A stretch of 64,000 nucleotides of DNA from NCBI RefSeq assembly GCF_023148685.1, contig NZ_JAHXNL010000009.1, positions 144,595-208,594 of the forward strand, in the 5' to 3' direction. How positions within the stretch are numbered: the stretch's first letter is position 1; every line of letters starts with the position of its first letter. Positions 32,030 to 41,041 of the stretch are shown here, piece after piece. The notes under the pieces were generated by a model. That model saw only the letters and a list, made by a program, of their open reading frames with translations, did not search any database and had not been told where the DNA came from. Both the position numbers and the translations under genes were made by a program. The stretch comes from Georgenia sp. EYE_87 (lineage in GTDB: Bacteria; Actinomycetota; Actinomycetes; Actinomycetales; Actinomycetaceae).

Positions 32030-33082
32030 ATGCGATGGGAGGCCCGCCAGCTCAACGGCCCGGACGACTCGGCCCTGCTGCCGCTCGCCGGTCTGGTTCG
32101 CAGCGTGCACACGCCGGAGTTCGCCGGCGTCACGTTCCACGAGGTGCTGTGCCGGAGCGCGCTGAACCGGGTGCCCGCCGCGTCGTCGATGCCGTTCGCG
32201 TGGACGATCAACACGACGCGCGGGTGCCTGCACCGTTGCACGTACTGCTTCGCGCGCCGTACGCACGAGTACCTGGACCTCGACAGCGGGCAGGACTTCG
32301 ACACCCAGATCGTGGTGAAGACGAACGTGGTGGAGGTGCTGCGCAAGGAGCTCGCCCGCCCCTCCTGGCAGCGCGAGCACGTGGCCCTGGGGACGAACTC
32401 CGACCCGTACATGCGAGCCGAGGGCCGGTACCGGCTCATGCCGGGGATCATCGAGGCGCTCGCGGAGTCCGGCACGCCGTTCTCCGTCCTCACCAAGGGT
32501 CCGCTCCTCAAGCGGGACCTACCGCTCCTGGTGCAGGCGGCGCGCGACGTCGACGTCTCGGTCGCGGTGTCTCTCGCGCTGGTGGACCCCGACCTGCAGC
32601 AACGGCTGGAGCCCGGCACCCCGGCGCCGCGCGCGCGTCTCGACCTCGTCCGTGCGATCTCCGACGCCGGGCTGGAGTGCTCGGTGCTCGCCATGCCGAT
32701 CCTGCCGTGGCTCACCGACTCCGAGGAGCAGCTCGACGCCCTCTTCGGCGCCCTCGCCGAGGCGGGCGCTTCCGACGTCACCACCGGCCCCCTCCACCTC
32801 CGGCCCGGCGCCCGCGAGTGGTTCCTGGCGTGGCTCGCGCGCGAGTACCCCGCGCTCGTGCCGCGCTACCGCCGGCTCTACGCGGGCGGTTCCTACGCCC
32901 CGGCCGAGTACCGCACGTGGCTCGGCGAACGGGCCGGCCGGGCCCGGCGTCGGCACGGCTTCGACCACCGGCCCCCGCGCCGCTGGGCGCGCTCGCCGGC
33001 CAGGTCGTCGGGATCGGCCGGGCGGGAGGGGCACGAACCTCCGCCCGCGGTGGACGTCACGGCGCAGCTCGCCCTGTTCTGA
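32030..33082 (+). CDS. Rv2578c-type radical SAM protein (spore photoproduct lyase-like)
   Basis: 350 aa. The radical SAM cluster motif is CLHRCTYC (CxxxCxxC) with the following FARRTHEYLDLDSG. LGTNSDPYMRAE and PILPWLTDSEEQLDAL are hallmarks of the Rv2578c / SplB-related group. The enzyme should bind [4Fe-4S] and SAM, and a DNA-repair or damage role is suspected because of the SOS-like box just upstream. The C-terminal 40 residues are Arg- and Pro-rich and probably flexible. Substrate unproven. Confidence 0.85.
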   Translation: MRWEARQLNGPDDSALLPLAGLVRSVHTPEFAGVTFHEVLCRSALNRVPAASSMPFAWTINTTRGCLHRCTYCFARRTHEYLDLDSGQDFDTQIVVKTNVVEVLRKELARPSWQREHVALGTNSDPYMRAEGRYRLMPGIIEALAESGTPFSVLTKGPLLKRDLPLLVQAARDVDVSVAVSLALVDPDLQQRLEPGTPAPRARLDLVRAISDAGLECSVLAMPILPWLTDSEEQLDALFGALAEAGASDVTTGPLHLRPGAREWFLAWLAREYPALVPRYRRLYAGGSYAPAEYRTWLGERAGRARRRHGFDHRPPRRWARSPARSSGSAGREGHEPPPAVDVTAQLALF

Positions 33083-33226
33083 CTGCCGGCGGGCCTCTGT
33101 CCCGGGCCCGCCCGGTGGCCGCCGGGCCCCGGTCGGTCGCACTCTGGTCAACAGGATGCCGAGGGCCCCGGCTCTGTCACAATGCGGACCGGACAGGCAC
33201 AGAACGAGCGAATCGAGAAAGCCCGC

Positions 33227-34090
33227 ATGACCACGAGCCCCTCCGGCGCGGACGGCGGAGCGCCGCCGGTTGCCCTCCCTGCACCGGTGCCGGTGGCCGA
33301 AGAAGGGTACGCACCCCCGACCACGGGCCCCGTCCGCGGCGGCCGGGTCTCCCCGTCGGGCCCGTTCGTGCGCAGAGGGGTACCGGGAGGCGTCGTCGCC
33401 ATGGTGGCCGCCGGCACCGGGGCGATCGGCCTGGTGGCAGGTCTTGTGATCGGCGGCGCGAGGGCGGACGGGAGAGCAGGCACGGCCTCGGTGCCCGCTT
33501 CCGAGCTCACCGCCGACCTCGCGGTGGCGGGTGCACCTCCCTCGACCGACGGCCCGGCCGGGGAGGCCGCCGTCGCCGAGAGCGCCGCGGCGGGCCCCGG
33601 GAGCGCCGCGGGAGGCGCCGAGAGCTCCGTCGCCCGGGCCCCGGAGCGCCCGGCTGTGCGGGCGCTCGCGGACGGCGAGGGCAGCCGCGACAACCCGCTC
33701 CCGGTCGGCACGCCCGTCTCGACCGCCGAGTGGCAGGTCGCCCTCGGCGCCCCGCGTGAGGCGGGGGACGAGATCGAGGCCGAGAACCAGTTCAACGGCG
33801 CCCCGCCGACGGGCATGGAGTACTGGATCGTCCCGGTCACGGCGACCTACACCGGCACGGAGTCCGGGCACGCCGGGACGGATCTGGGCATCGGGTTCGT
33901 CGGCTCGGACGCCCGCACGTACTCCGACATGTGCGGCGTCGTCCCCGACGACCTCTGGGACATCGACGAGATCTACGGCGGTGGCACGGCCACCGGCAAC
34001 GTCTGCGTCGTGGTGCCCGCCGGGGCGCACGGACTGTGGACCGTCACGCCGGGATGGTCCGCCGAACCGGTGTTCTTCGCAGGCAGGTGA
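33227..34090 (+). CDS. Membrane-anchored DUF4352-like extracellular protein
   Basis: 287 aa from the ATG at 33227 (weak GAGAAAG upstream; an ATG at 33182 is possible). A Pro/Ala-rich cytoplasmic tail, one membrane helix (about 48-70, VVAMVAAGTGAIGLVAGLVIGG) and an acidic, Ala-rich linker lead to a C-terminal immunoglobulin-like domain (about 150-287) starting SRDNPLPVGTPV. This resembles DUF4352/telokin-like domains of actinobacterial surface proteins. It contains two Cys that could form a disulphide. Function unknown. Confidence 0.75.
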   Translation: MTTSPSGADGGAPPVALPAPVPVAEEGYAPPTTGPVRGGRVSPSGPFVRRGVPGGVVAMVAAGTGAIGLVAGLVIGGARADGRAGTASVPASELTADLAVAGAPPSTDGPAGEAAVAESAAAGPGSAAGGAESSVARAPERPAVRALADGEGSRDNPLPVGTPVSTAEWQVALGAPREAGDEIEAENQFNGAPPTGMEYWIVPVTATYTGTESGHAGTDLGIGFVGSDARTYSDMCGVVPDDLWDIDEIYGGGTATGNVCVVVPAGAHGLWTVTPGWSAEPVFFAGR

Positions 34091-34114
34091 CGGGCACCCC
34101 GGCGCGGGCGATGG

Positions 34115-35452
34115 CTAGGAGGGCGGCGAGTAGGCCGCCGTGGGCTCGGCCCCAGGTGTGCCGAGCGCTCCCGGCGGGGACGTACCCAGCGCACCCGGTA
34201 CGGGGGTGGTGACCGCTCCTGGCTGGAGTGTGCCGACCGCTCCCGGCTGGGGTGTGCCGACCGCTCCCGGCACGTGGACGCCGGCGGCTCCCGGCAGGGG
34301 TGTGCCGACGGCTCCGGGCACCGGCGGGGCGAGCGCGTTCCCGGCAAGCGGCGCGACCGACTCCGACGCCCCTGCGAGGCGCCGCTTGATCGCGCCGACC
34401 GCCGCCCTCCGGGCGACGCCACCGGTCCGGTCGAGCACCCGCCGGTACACCTTCTCGTACCTGGTCGCCATGACCTGCGGGGTGAACCGGTCGAGCACCT
34501 CCTGCCGGCACCGGTAGGGGTCGATGCCTCCCGCGGCGTCGACGGCGGCTGGCAGGTACTCGAGCCGGTCCCGGACGAAGCCCGTCACCCCGTCGGTGAC
34601 GATCTCCGGCACGGCACCGCGCGGCATGGTCACCACCGGCGTGCCGGAGGCGAGCGACTCCACGAGCACCATCCCGAAGGGCTCCTCCCACTGCAGCGGG
34701 AACAGCAGGCACCGGGCGGCGGCGAGGGCGTCCTGCTTCTCCTTGCCGGTGATCTCCCCGAGCCACTCCACGCCGTCGCCGAGACGCGGGCGGACCTCGG
34801 CGTCGAAGTAGGCCCGCTCCGGCGGCTCCTGGCACTTCGCGGCGAGCTTGATCGGCCGTCCGGCCTCCCGGGCGACGTCGATCGCCAGGTGCATCCCCTT
34901 GTCCGGGGTGCACCGGCCCAGGAACAGGACCCAGTCCTCCTTCTCGGCGCGGAAGGTGCACCGTCCCGGATCGAGAGCGTTGTGGACGGTTCCGACCCAG
35001 TTCAGCTCCGGCGCGAACGAGCGCTGGGCCTGCGAGATCGCCACCAGGTGGGTGGTGCCGCCCACCAGCCGGTAGTAGACTGCCGGCTCGCCGACCACCG
35101 GCCCGTGCACCGTCACCACCGTCGGCTTGGTCCGCCCGCGCGCCTGGAGGGGGCCGAGGAGCGTGTGGTCATGGACGACGTCGACGTCGAGGTGCTCGAG
35201 GATCTTCGCCGCCGCGGCGGCGTGGACGGCCTCGGGCAACGGCTCGCCCAGGCGGGCGTGCTGGGGCTCGGCGTAGGTGCGCCGGAACTGCGCCCGGGTC
35301 CCGTTGCGGCCCGCGCCGATCAGCGTGACCTCGTGGCCGTGCTCGACGAGGGTGTCGATGAGATCGGCGACCACCAGCTCGATCCCGCCGTACCCGGTGG
35401 GCGGCAGCTCGAAGAACGGCGGGGCGACCATGGCGATGCGTAGCGTGTCCAC
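34115..35452 (-). CDS. GT4-family glycosyltransferase with a C-terminal octapeptide-repeat tail
   Basis: 445 aa from GTG, with GAGGAGG 7 nt upstream. The GT-B fold shows PPTGYGGIELVVADL at the acceptor side and the EEPFGMVLVESLASGTPVV donor motif (E-x7-E). The enzyme ends around residue 360. The last 67 residues are seven octapeptides of the type PGAVGTPx, then a short tail; nothing like this belongs to the GT4 fold. It is 156 bp downstream of a trehalase/amyloglucosidase-like gene on the same strand, so both may act in glycogen or oligosaccharide metabolism. Confidence 0.88.
   Translation of the reverse strand: MDTLRIAMVAPPFFELPPTGYGGIELVVADLIDTLVEHGHEVTLIGAGRNGTRAQFRRTYAEPQHARLGEPLPEAVHAAAAAKILEHLDVDVVHDHTLLGPLQARGRTKPTVVTVHGPVVGEPAVYYRLVGGTTHLVAISQAQRSFAPELNWVGTVHNALDPGRCTFRAEKEDWVLFLGRCTPDKGMHLAIDVAREAGRPIKLAAKCQEPPERAYFDAEVRPRLGDGVEWLGEITGKEKQDALAAARCLLFPLQWEEPFGMVLVESLASGTPVVTMPRGAVPEIVTDGVTGFVRDRLEYLPAAVDAAGGIDPYRCRQEVLDRFTPQVMATRYEKVYRRVLDRTGGVARRAAVGAIKRRLAGASESVAPLAGNALAPPVPGAVGTPLPGAAGVHVPGAVGTPQPGAVGTLQPGAVTTPVPGALGTSPPGALGTPGAEPTAAYSPPS
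34151..34318 (-). repeat. 24-bp coding tandem repeat, seven copies (octapeptide PGAVGTxx)
   Basis: Seven in-frame 24-bp units encode PGAVGTPL, PGAAGVHV, PGAVGTPQ, PGAVGTLQ, PGAVTTPV, PGALGTSP and PGALGTPG. The repetition is conserved at DNA level, which suggests recent expansion by slippage. It forms a Pro-Gly-rich, probably disordered tail on the glycosyltransferase. Confidence 0.92.
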
Positions 35453-35608
35453 TGCATTCCCTCCTCAGGAATGTCGTACATGCCCGCGCGGCACCCGGGT
35501 GTCCGGGGGCACCGCCGCGGCCTTCTCCCAGGCGTGGTCTCTCTTCTGTCGTGCGGTTCGTGCGCGCTTCCGTCTGTGCGGCTCGTGCGTGGCGCCGCCG
35601 CCGGCACC

Positions 35609-37747
35609 TCAGACGGTCTGCAGGTCGCCGCAGGGGCACGGTTCGGTGCTCACGCTGATTGCGTCGGGCAGCCCGGTGACGGTGGCGCGACCGTCACGGA
35701 CCTCGAGGTCGACGGTGGCGGAGCCGAGCCGGATGCCGTGAACCGTCAGCGGCTGGAGCTCGGCCGGCAGCCGGGGGTCCAGGCGAAGGTGCCGGTGCGG
35801 GAAGCACGGCTGCGCCCCGAGAAGCACCCGCATGAGCTCGACGGGCGCCGCGGAGGCCCAGGCCTGCGGCGAGCAGGCGGCCGGGTACGGCACCGGCCGG
35901 GCGTACTCCGTGCGGTCGAAGCCGCACATCAGCTCCGGCAGCCGGCCGCCGAACTCGGCGGCGGCGGCGAGGACCGCGCGGGCGACCCGGGTGGCGTGGT
36001 CGACGAAGCCGTAGCGACGCAGCCCCGTGGCGACGATGGCGTTGTCGTGCGGCCACACGGACCCGATGTGGTAGCTCATCGGGTTGTACGCGCCCATCGA
36101 GCTCGCGAGGGTGCGGACGCCCCAGCCCGTGAACATGTCCGGGGACAGCAGGTGGTCGGCCACCTGCGCCGCGTGCTCGCGGGCGACGATGCCCGCCCAC
36201 ATGGCGTGGCCCATGTTCGACGCGAGAGAGTCCACGGGCTTCTTCGCGCCGTCGAGGGCGATGGCGTACCAGCCGCGGTCCGGCAGCCAGAAGGCCTCCT
36301 CGAACCGCTCCCGGAGCATGGCGGCGCGCTCCCGGAACCGGTGCGCCGTCTCGGCATCGCCCTCGAGCGCCTCGGCGAGCAGGGCCCGGGCCCGGTAGGC
36401 GCCGTAGACGTAGCCCTGGACGTCGACCAGCGCGATCGGACCCTGGGGGATCCGGCCCGCGGCGTCCGTGACGCCGTCGTGGGAGTCCTTCCACCCTTGG
36501 TTCACGAGGCCGCGGTCGGTGATGCGCTGGTACTCGACGAACCCGTCGCCGTCCCGGTCGCCGTGGTGCTCCACCCACTCCAGCGCGCGGTCGACGTGAG
36601 GGAGCAGCGCACGCACGCGCCCCGGGTCCGCGCCCCAGCGGAGAAGCTCGCCGACGAGGATGACGAAGAGCGGCGTCGCGTCGGCCGTGCCGTAGTAGAT
36701 GTTGCCGCCGAGCGCGTCGGTGGCGTCGACGCCGAACCGCATCTCGTGCAGGATCCGGCCGGGCTGCTCCTCGGTGACCGGGTCCTCGCGGACGCCCTGG
36801 AACCGGGCGAGCGCCTCCGCCGTGCCGAGCGCCAGCGACGGGTTGATCGACAGGGTCATCAGAGCGGTGAGGATGGAGTCCCGGCCGAACAGGGCCATGA
36901 ACCACGGCGCGCCCGCGGCGACGGCGACAGCTTCTGGGTTGGCGGGGTCGTGGATGCGCAGGGACTCCAGGTCGCGGCCGCTGGTGCGCAGGATGTTCTG
37001 CACGATCAGGTCGGGCACCGTGACCGTCGGTGTCTCCTCGCGCCACGCGGTGCGGCGTACCGCAGGCAGTGTCCCCGTGACCGGTTGGTCCTCGGGGAAC
37101 GTGGGGGCCGGACGGACCCCGTCGATGACCGGCAGGACGTGGATCGAGGTGCTCCACTGCCCACGGGCAGGCACCACGACGCGAAAGGTGAGCGAGTCGG
37201 GAGCGACGGACGCACCCGTCGCGGTGATGACGGCCTCGCGGCTGTGCCCCTGCCACCGCCGGGTGAGGTGCAGCTCGTGGTCGGTGTGCTGGATCGCGTG
37301 CTCGCCGCGGCTCTCCACGTGCCCCTGCTTGACCTCGAACAGGTCCCCGAAGTCGGCGTCGACGTGCAGGACCATCGCGAAGGCCGCCGTCTCCTGCCCG
37401 AGGTTGCGCACCACGATGTCCTCGCGCATGCCGGCGCCGATGAAGCGGTGGCGCTCCACCAGCAGCGTGGAGTCGGCCAGCCCGGCCCTCGGCATCGCCC
37501 GGCCGATGAACACGCCCCGGTACGTCTCCTCCGTCAGGACGGTGAGCGGCTCCACCGGGTCGCCGTCGAGGCGGAGCTCCCAGCGGGAGAGCACCCTCGT
37601 GTCACGCAGGAACAGCCCCTGGACCGAGCCGGTCGTGATGTCGCCCGAGGCCTCCGACAGGCAGAAGGACGAGCCCTCGATCAGCGTCACCGTGCCCGCC
37701 GTGACGCCGCCGGGCGATCCGGCGAAGTTCCACGCGAGAGTCACCAT
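35609..37747 (-). CDS. Amylo-alpha-1,6-glucosidase / glycogen debranching-type glycosidase
   Basis: 712 aa. An N-terminal beta-sandwich domain (about 1-230, with SSFCLSEASGDI and GLFLRDTRVLSRWEL typical of the glycogen-debranching N-terminal domain) precedes an (alpha/alpha)6 catalytic barrel (about 260-640). The barrel contains APWFMALFGRDSILTAL, GNIYYGTADATPLFV and NQGWKDSHDG. AGGAGG ends 3 nt before the ATG but 6 nt before the following GTG, so translation may start one codon later. It probably acts on glycogen-like or trehalose-derived oligosaccharides. The glycosyltransferase lies downstream on the same strand. Confidence 0.88.
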   Translation of the reverse strand: MVTLAWNFAGSPGGVTAGTVTLIEGSSFCLSEASGDITTGSVQGLFLRDTRVLSRWELRLDGDPVEPLTVLTEETYRGVFIGRAMPRAGLADSTLLVERHRFIGAGMREDIVVRNLGQETAAFAMVLHVDADFGDLFEVKQGHVESRGEHAIQHTDHELHLTRRWQGHSREAVITATGASVAPDSLTFRVVVPARGQWSTSIHVLPVIDGVRPAPTFPEDQPVTGTLPAVRRTAWREETPTVTVPDLIVQNILRTSGRDLESLRIHDPANPEAVAVAAGAPWFMALFGRDSILTALMTLSINPSLALGTAEALARFQGVREDPVTEEQPGRILHEMRFGVDATDALGGNIYYGTADATPLFVILVGELLRWGADPGRVRALLPHVDRALEWVEHHGDRDGDGFVEYQRITDRGLVNQGWKDSHDGVTDAAGRIPQGPIALVDVQGYVYGAYRARALLAEALEGDAETAHRFRERAAMLRERFEEAFWLPDRGWYAIALDGAKKPVDSLASNMGHAMWAGIVAREHAAQVADHLLSPDMFTGWGVRTLASSMGAYNPMSYHIGSVWPHDNAIVATGLRRYGFVDHATRVARAVLAAAAEFGGRLPELMCGFDRTEYARPVPYPAACSPQAWASAAPVELMRVLLGAQPCFPHRHLRLDPRLPAELQPLTVHGIRLGSATVDLEVRDGRATVTGLPDAISVSTEPCPCGDLQTV

Positions 37748-38014
37748 GCACCTCCTGAGCGGGAAGTTTCCCGCCATGCTGTGCCCCGGACACGTGCGGC
37801 CCGCCCCCGGCCGTCACGGGCCCGCGGGCCTGCGCCCCCTGGAAGGAGAGTCGATCGTAACGCCGCCGGGGCGGCGTGCTAACAGGTCGCGGACCGTCCG
37901 CTGGGGGCCGGCCCCCGCCCCCTCGACGCCCGGCCCACGGCGGAGGACGCTTGTCCCGTACCGGCGCGCGACGCGGCTGCACCGCCGTCGCCGGTCGTCC
38001 TCGGGAGGTGCGCC

Positions 38015-38755
38015 ATGTCCGGCTCGCTCGCCACACCCACGCCCCACGCCACGCCCCGGCGCGGCACCGCGCCGACACCCGGGGGCCAGCCCGACTCCCT
38101 GCCTGCGCCCGGGGCCCGGCCCGGCACAGGGGCCGCGTCCGCCGTCGCTCCAGCCCTGCCGCCGCCGTCGTCCTCCGCGCCCGCGGCGATCGCCGTCGGC
38201 GCCCTGTTCGGTCTCGCCTGGGCGGCCGGACTGCGGGGGTACATGGTCGCGCTGGCGGGGGAGGAGTCGACGTTCGGGTGGGCCGGCACGTTCGTCGCCC
38301 TGCTGCTCCCGGGCGCGGTGACCGGCGCCCTCCTCGGCTGGGCGGAGCACGTGCGCCGCACGGGCGGCCGGCGCCACTGGCGCTGGCTGGCGCTCTCGCC
38401 GCTCGTGCTCGCGGTCGCGCCGCTGCTGCTGCCGGGCGCCGTCGTCGCGTTCCTCACCCAGGGGCTCGGGGGCGGTGCGGTCGCTTTCGCGCTGACCGGG
38501 ATGGCCGGCGGGTTCGCGCTCTCGCGCCGCGGGCCGCGCTGGGCGCGGCTCGTCTGCGGGCTGCTCCTGCTCGTCGTCGTGGTGGGTGTCGCCCTCTCCG
38601 CCGAGGGGGTGGGCGGCGACGAGCTGGCGCTGACCACCCCGCGGGGCGCGTGGGCGGCGCTGCTGGGCGGCGTTTCCGTGCTGACCCTCGCGGTCGCGTC
38701 GTCGATCCCGCACCGGCCGGTCGTGGGACCGCCGCGGGAGCGGGCCGAGATCTAG
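38015..38755 (+). CDS. Small integral membrane protein, function unknown
   Basis: 246 aa. A Pro/Ala/Gly-rich N-terminal tail of about 55 residues is followed by roughly six hydrophobic helices, with Arg-rich loops (HVRRTGGRRHWRWLA). GGGAGGTG precedes the ATG. It ends 13 bp before the convergent anti-sigma gene. I recognise no family. Confidence 0.7.
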   Translation: MSGSLATPTPHATPRRGTAPTPGGQPDSLPAPGARPGTGAASAVAPALPPPSSSAPAAIAVGALFGLAWAAGLRGYMVALAGEESTFGWAGTFVALLLPGAVTGALLGWAEHVRRTGGRRHWRWLALSPLVLAVAPLLLPGAVVAFLTQGLGGGAVAFALTGMAGGFALSRRGPRWARLVCGLLLLVVVVGVALSAEGVGGDELALTTPRGAWAALLGGVSVLTLAVASSIPHRPVVGPPRERAEI

Positions 38756-38768
38756 GAGACCGTGGAAG

Positions 38769-39047
38769 TCAGTCGACCGGCTCGTGCAGGCGACGCAGCG
38801 CCTGGGCGGCGTCCAGGCCGTTCTCCTGGGCCACGAGCTCGACCAGAGACTCCAGCTCCTCCGCGCACGCCGGGCAGCCGGCCACGTGAACCCGCATCGC
38901 CAGGTCGTCGGCGCCCGGTCGGGTGAGCAGCTCCTCGGCGAAGGTGTCCATGCGGTCGAAGCAGTCCTCGCAGGACAGCCAGGGGTCCGTCCGCAGCGCG
39001 AAGAGCCCTGCGGTCTGCTCCGTCAGCCGGGGGAGCTCGTGGTTCAT
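38769..39047 (-). CDS. Anti-sigma factor with zinc-finger (ZAS/HC2-type)
   Basis: 92 aa. The HVAGCPAC motif (HxxxCxxC) is the zinc site of the anti-sigma domain, following a second Cys pair CEDC. There is no membrane helix, so it is a cytosolic ZAS protein. Its ATG overlaps the stop of the sigma factor gene (ATGA), giving the classic coupled pair. It should hold the sigma factor inactive until a signal, perhaps oxidation of the Cys residues, releases it. Confidence 0.88.
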   Translation of the reverse strand: MNHELPRLTEQTAGLFALRTDPWLSCEDCFDRMDTFAEELLTRPGADDLAMRVHVAGCPACAEELESLVELVAQENGLDAAQALRRLHEPVD

Positions 39048-39730
39048 CGCACACCTGTCCGGGACGTGGTGGGGAGGTAGCCGGCGGCGGTCAGATGGGC
39101 ACGGATGCGCCGCCGAGCGTCGTGGAGGGTCTTGTACAGGGCGCCCCGGGTGGTGCCGAGCCGGTCGGCGAGGACGTCGATGGGCACCAGCTCGACGAGA
39201 AGGGCGACGGCGACGCGTCGTTGGTGGTCGGTCAGAGCCTCGTCGAGGGCGAGGCGTACGGCGTCGGCCAGGTCGTGCGCGAGGGCCAGCTGCTCCGGGC
39301 CCGGGCCGGGGTCGGTCAGCCGCTCGTCCCCGACCAGGGCGACCTCTCGCCCGGACCATGCCCGACGGCGGACCTCGGTCGCCGCCTCGAGGATCGCGAA
39401 CTTGTAGGCCCACGTGGTGAACCGGCTGCGGCCCTCGAAGGTGTCGAGCTTGGCCAGCAGCGCGGCGAGGGCGCCGTCGGCCGCGGCGGTCGTCAGCTCG
39501 TCGACGGTCGTGAGGTCCGCGGGCCGCAGCAGGTGCCGCATCCGGCGCACCTGGTGCCGGGCGGCCCGCTCCATCAGGGCGTGCAGAGTCGCCAGCGCCC
39601 GGTCCCGCTCCGGCCCCGGAACGCGCAGCGTGGCCACCCAGTCCAGCGGTGCGCCGTCGTCGAGCGGCGCGAGAGGCGTCGCCCCGGCGGGTAAGACCCT
39701 CGTCCCCTCGGACGCCAACTCCTGTGTCAC
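39044..39730 (-). CDS. ECF-type RNA polymerase sigma factor
   Basis: 228 aa. Sigma-2 lies at about 45-115 (FEGRSRFTTWAYKFAILEAA is the region 2.4 pattern) and sigma-4 at about 150-210 (LPIDVLADRLGTTRGALYKTLHDARRRI, HTH). The GTG at 39730 is the best start, although an N-terminal Ala/Pro-rich stretch of 45 residues precedes region 2. It is coupled to the anti-sigma gene and divergent from an exported protein gene 62 bp away, which could be its target. No clear GGAAC/GTT promoter was found there. Confidence 0.88.
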   Translation of the reverse strand: MTQELASEGTRVLPAGATPLAPLDDGAPLDWVATLRVPGPERDRALATLHALMERAARHQVRRMRHLLRPADLTTVDELTTAAADGALAALLAKLDTFEGRSRFTTWAYKFAILEAATEVRRRAWSGREVALVGDERLTDPGPGPEQLALAHDLADAVRLALDEALTDHQRRVAVALLVELVPIDVLADRLGTTRGALYKTLHDARRRIRAHLTAAGYLPTTSRTGVR

Positions 39731-39792
39731 GTTCCAACGCCCCAGACCCGCCCGGTGAGGGGCGAACCGACCAAGAGAACAGGACAGGTGAG

Positions 39793-40506
39793 ATGAACAG
39801 TAGCCCCGCAGGGATCAGGAGGCACCCACTCGTGGTGATCGGTGCACTCGTGCTCGCGATCGTCGTCGGCCTCGCCACGTGGTGGCTGCCCCGGCTCGGG
39901 GCCGACGCCGCGCCGCTCACGAGCTCGACGCACGGGCACGGCAGCGCCGGCACGGTTCCGCGGAACGCCGCCCAGCAGGCGTTCCACGACGACATGCGCA
40001 AGCTCTGGGAGGACCACGTCACCTGGACACGGCTCGCGATCGTCACCTTCGCGGAGGACTCGCCCTCCTTCCCGGCCACCGCCGAACGGCTCCTGCAGAA
40101 CCAGGTCGACATCGGCGACGCGATCAAGCCCTACTACGGCGAGGCGGCCGGCGATCAGCTCACCGCACTGCTGACCGACCACATCCTCATCGCAGTGGAG
40201 ATCCTCGAGGCGGCCCGGGCCGGCGACGGTGACGCGCTCGCCGACGCCCGGTCACGCTGGTCCGCCAACGGTGACGACATCGGCAACTTCCTCGGCGCAG
40301 CCAACCCGCGTCACTGGCCGGCGGACCAGATGCGCGCCGGGATGGCGACGCACCTCGAGCAGACCTTCAGCGAGGCCGCCAACGAGCTCGGTGGGAACTA
40401 CGCGGCCTCGGTCGCCGACTACGACGCCGCGCACCTGCACGTCCTCGACATGGCCGACACTCTGAGCGGCGGCCTGATCGCCCAGTTCCCGGCCAGGTTC
40501 CGCTGA
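39793..40506 (+). CDS. Exported helical protein of unknown function
   Basis: 237 aa. A signal anchor (PLVVIGALVLAIVVGLATWW) is followed by an all-helical domain with the conserved segments HDDMRKLWEDHVTWTRL, RLLQNQVDIGDAIKPYYG and DHILIAVEILEAA. These match a widespread, uncharacterised family seen in Bacillus and actinobacteria. The many His, Asp and Glu residues could bind metal, but that is a guess. It is divergent from the ECF sigma gene, and a strong terminator follows. Confidence 0.8.
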   Translation: MNSSPAGIRRHPLVVIGALVLAIVVGLATWWLPRLGADAAPLTSSTHGHGSAGTVPRNAAQQAFHDDMRKLWEDHVTWTRLAIVTFAEDSPSFPATAERLLQNQVDIGDAIKPYYGEAAGDQLTALLTDHILIAVEILEAARAGDGDALADARSRWSANGDDIGNFLGAANPRHWPADQMRAGMATHLEQTFSEAANELGGNYAASVADYDAAHLHVLDMADTLSGGLIAQFPARFR

Positions 40507-40520
40507 CCTCCGACGGCGAG

Positions 40521-40550
40521 CAGGGCCGGTCGCCCCGGCGACCGGCCCTG
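40521..40550 (+). terminator. Strong terminator hairpin
   Basis: CAGGGCCGGTCGCC (40521-40534) pairs perfectly with 40537-40550 around CC, effectively 13 bp with a 4-nt loop. It lies 15 bp after the stop of the exported protein gene. Confidence 0.85.
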
Positions 40551-40699
40551 ACGGCGGTCACCGGTCCCGTGCGTTCGCGGCGGCCACACTGCGGCCGGTC
40601 GGCGCCGCCCCCCGAGCGGCGACCCGCGGCTCCCCGGGTTGCGCGGGACCCGTCCCGCGGTGACGGTGGGGAGCACCCGACCGGACGAGGGAGAGACGG

Positions 40700-41041
40700 A
40701 TGGCACAGACCTGGCAGCCGTGGGCGTTCCGCGACGGCGACCACGACGTCGAGAGCCTCGTGGGCTGGGCCGTGCTGGCACGGGACGGTGAGGTCGGCAC
40801 CGTCGACGACGCCTCGCTCGACGCCGGGGAGGGCGCGATCGTCGTCGGCAGCGGCCCGGTGTTCTTCGGCCACATGACGCTGCTGCCGGCGGGCACCGTC
40901 GAACGGATCGACCCCCAGCACCGGCGCGTCCACGTCGCGCTCACCCGCGAGCAGATCGAGAGCGCCCCGCGGCGCACCGGCGGCGGCCGGTTCGACGACG
41001 CCGACTACCGCGCGCAGGTGGCCGCGTACTACGGCGGCTAA
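40700..41041 (+). CDS. PRC-barrel domain protein
   Basis: 113 aa. ESLVGWAVLARDGEVGTVDDASLD is the PRC-barrel start, followed by paired strands and a C-terminal Gly/Arg-rich stretch. These small proteins are common stress- or photosystem-reaction-centre H-chain-like modules of unknown role in actinobacteria. The stop overlaps the convergent EF-G stop in CTAA. Confidence 0.82.
   Translation: MAQTWQPWAFRDGDHDVESLVGWAVLARDGEVGTVDDASLDAGEGAIVVGSGPVFFGHMTLLPAGTVERIDPQHRRVHVALTREQIESAPRRTGGGRFDDADYRAQVAAYYGG

Noticed and set aside
32001..32030. GTTCGAAT as a tRNA T-loop
   Set aside because: No acceptor or anticodon stems can be folded around it; it belongs to the SOS-like box.
34151..34318. Regular 24-bp repeats as a CRISPR array
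   Set aside because: There are no spacers; the units are contiguous, in frame and coding.
39731..39792. ECF-type promoter between the sigma gene and the exported protein gene
   Set aside because: A GGAAC-like element occurs only at the sigma start codon and no matching -10 with proper spacing was found.
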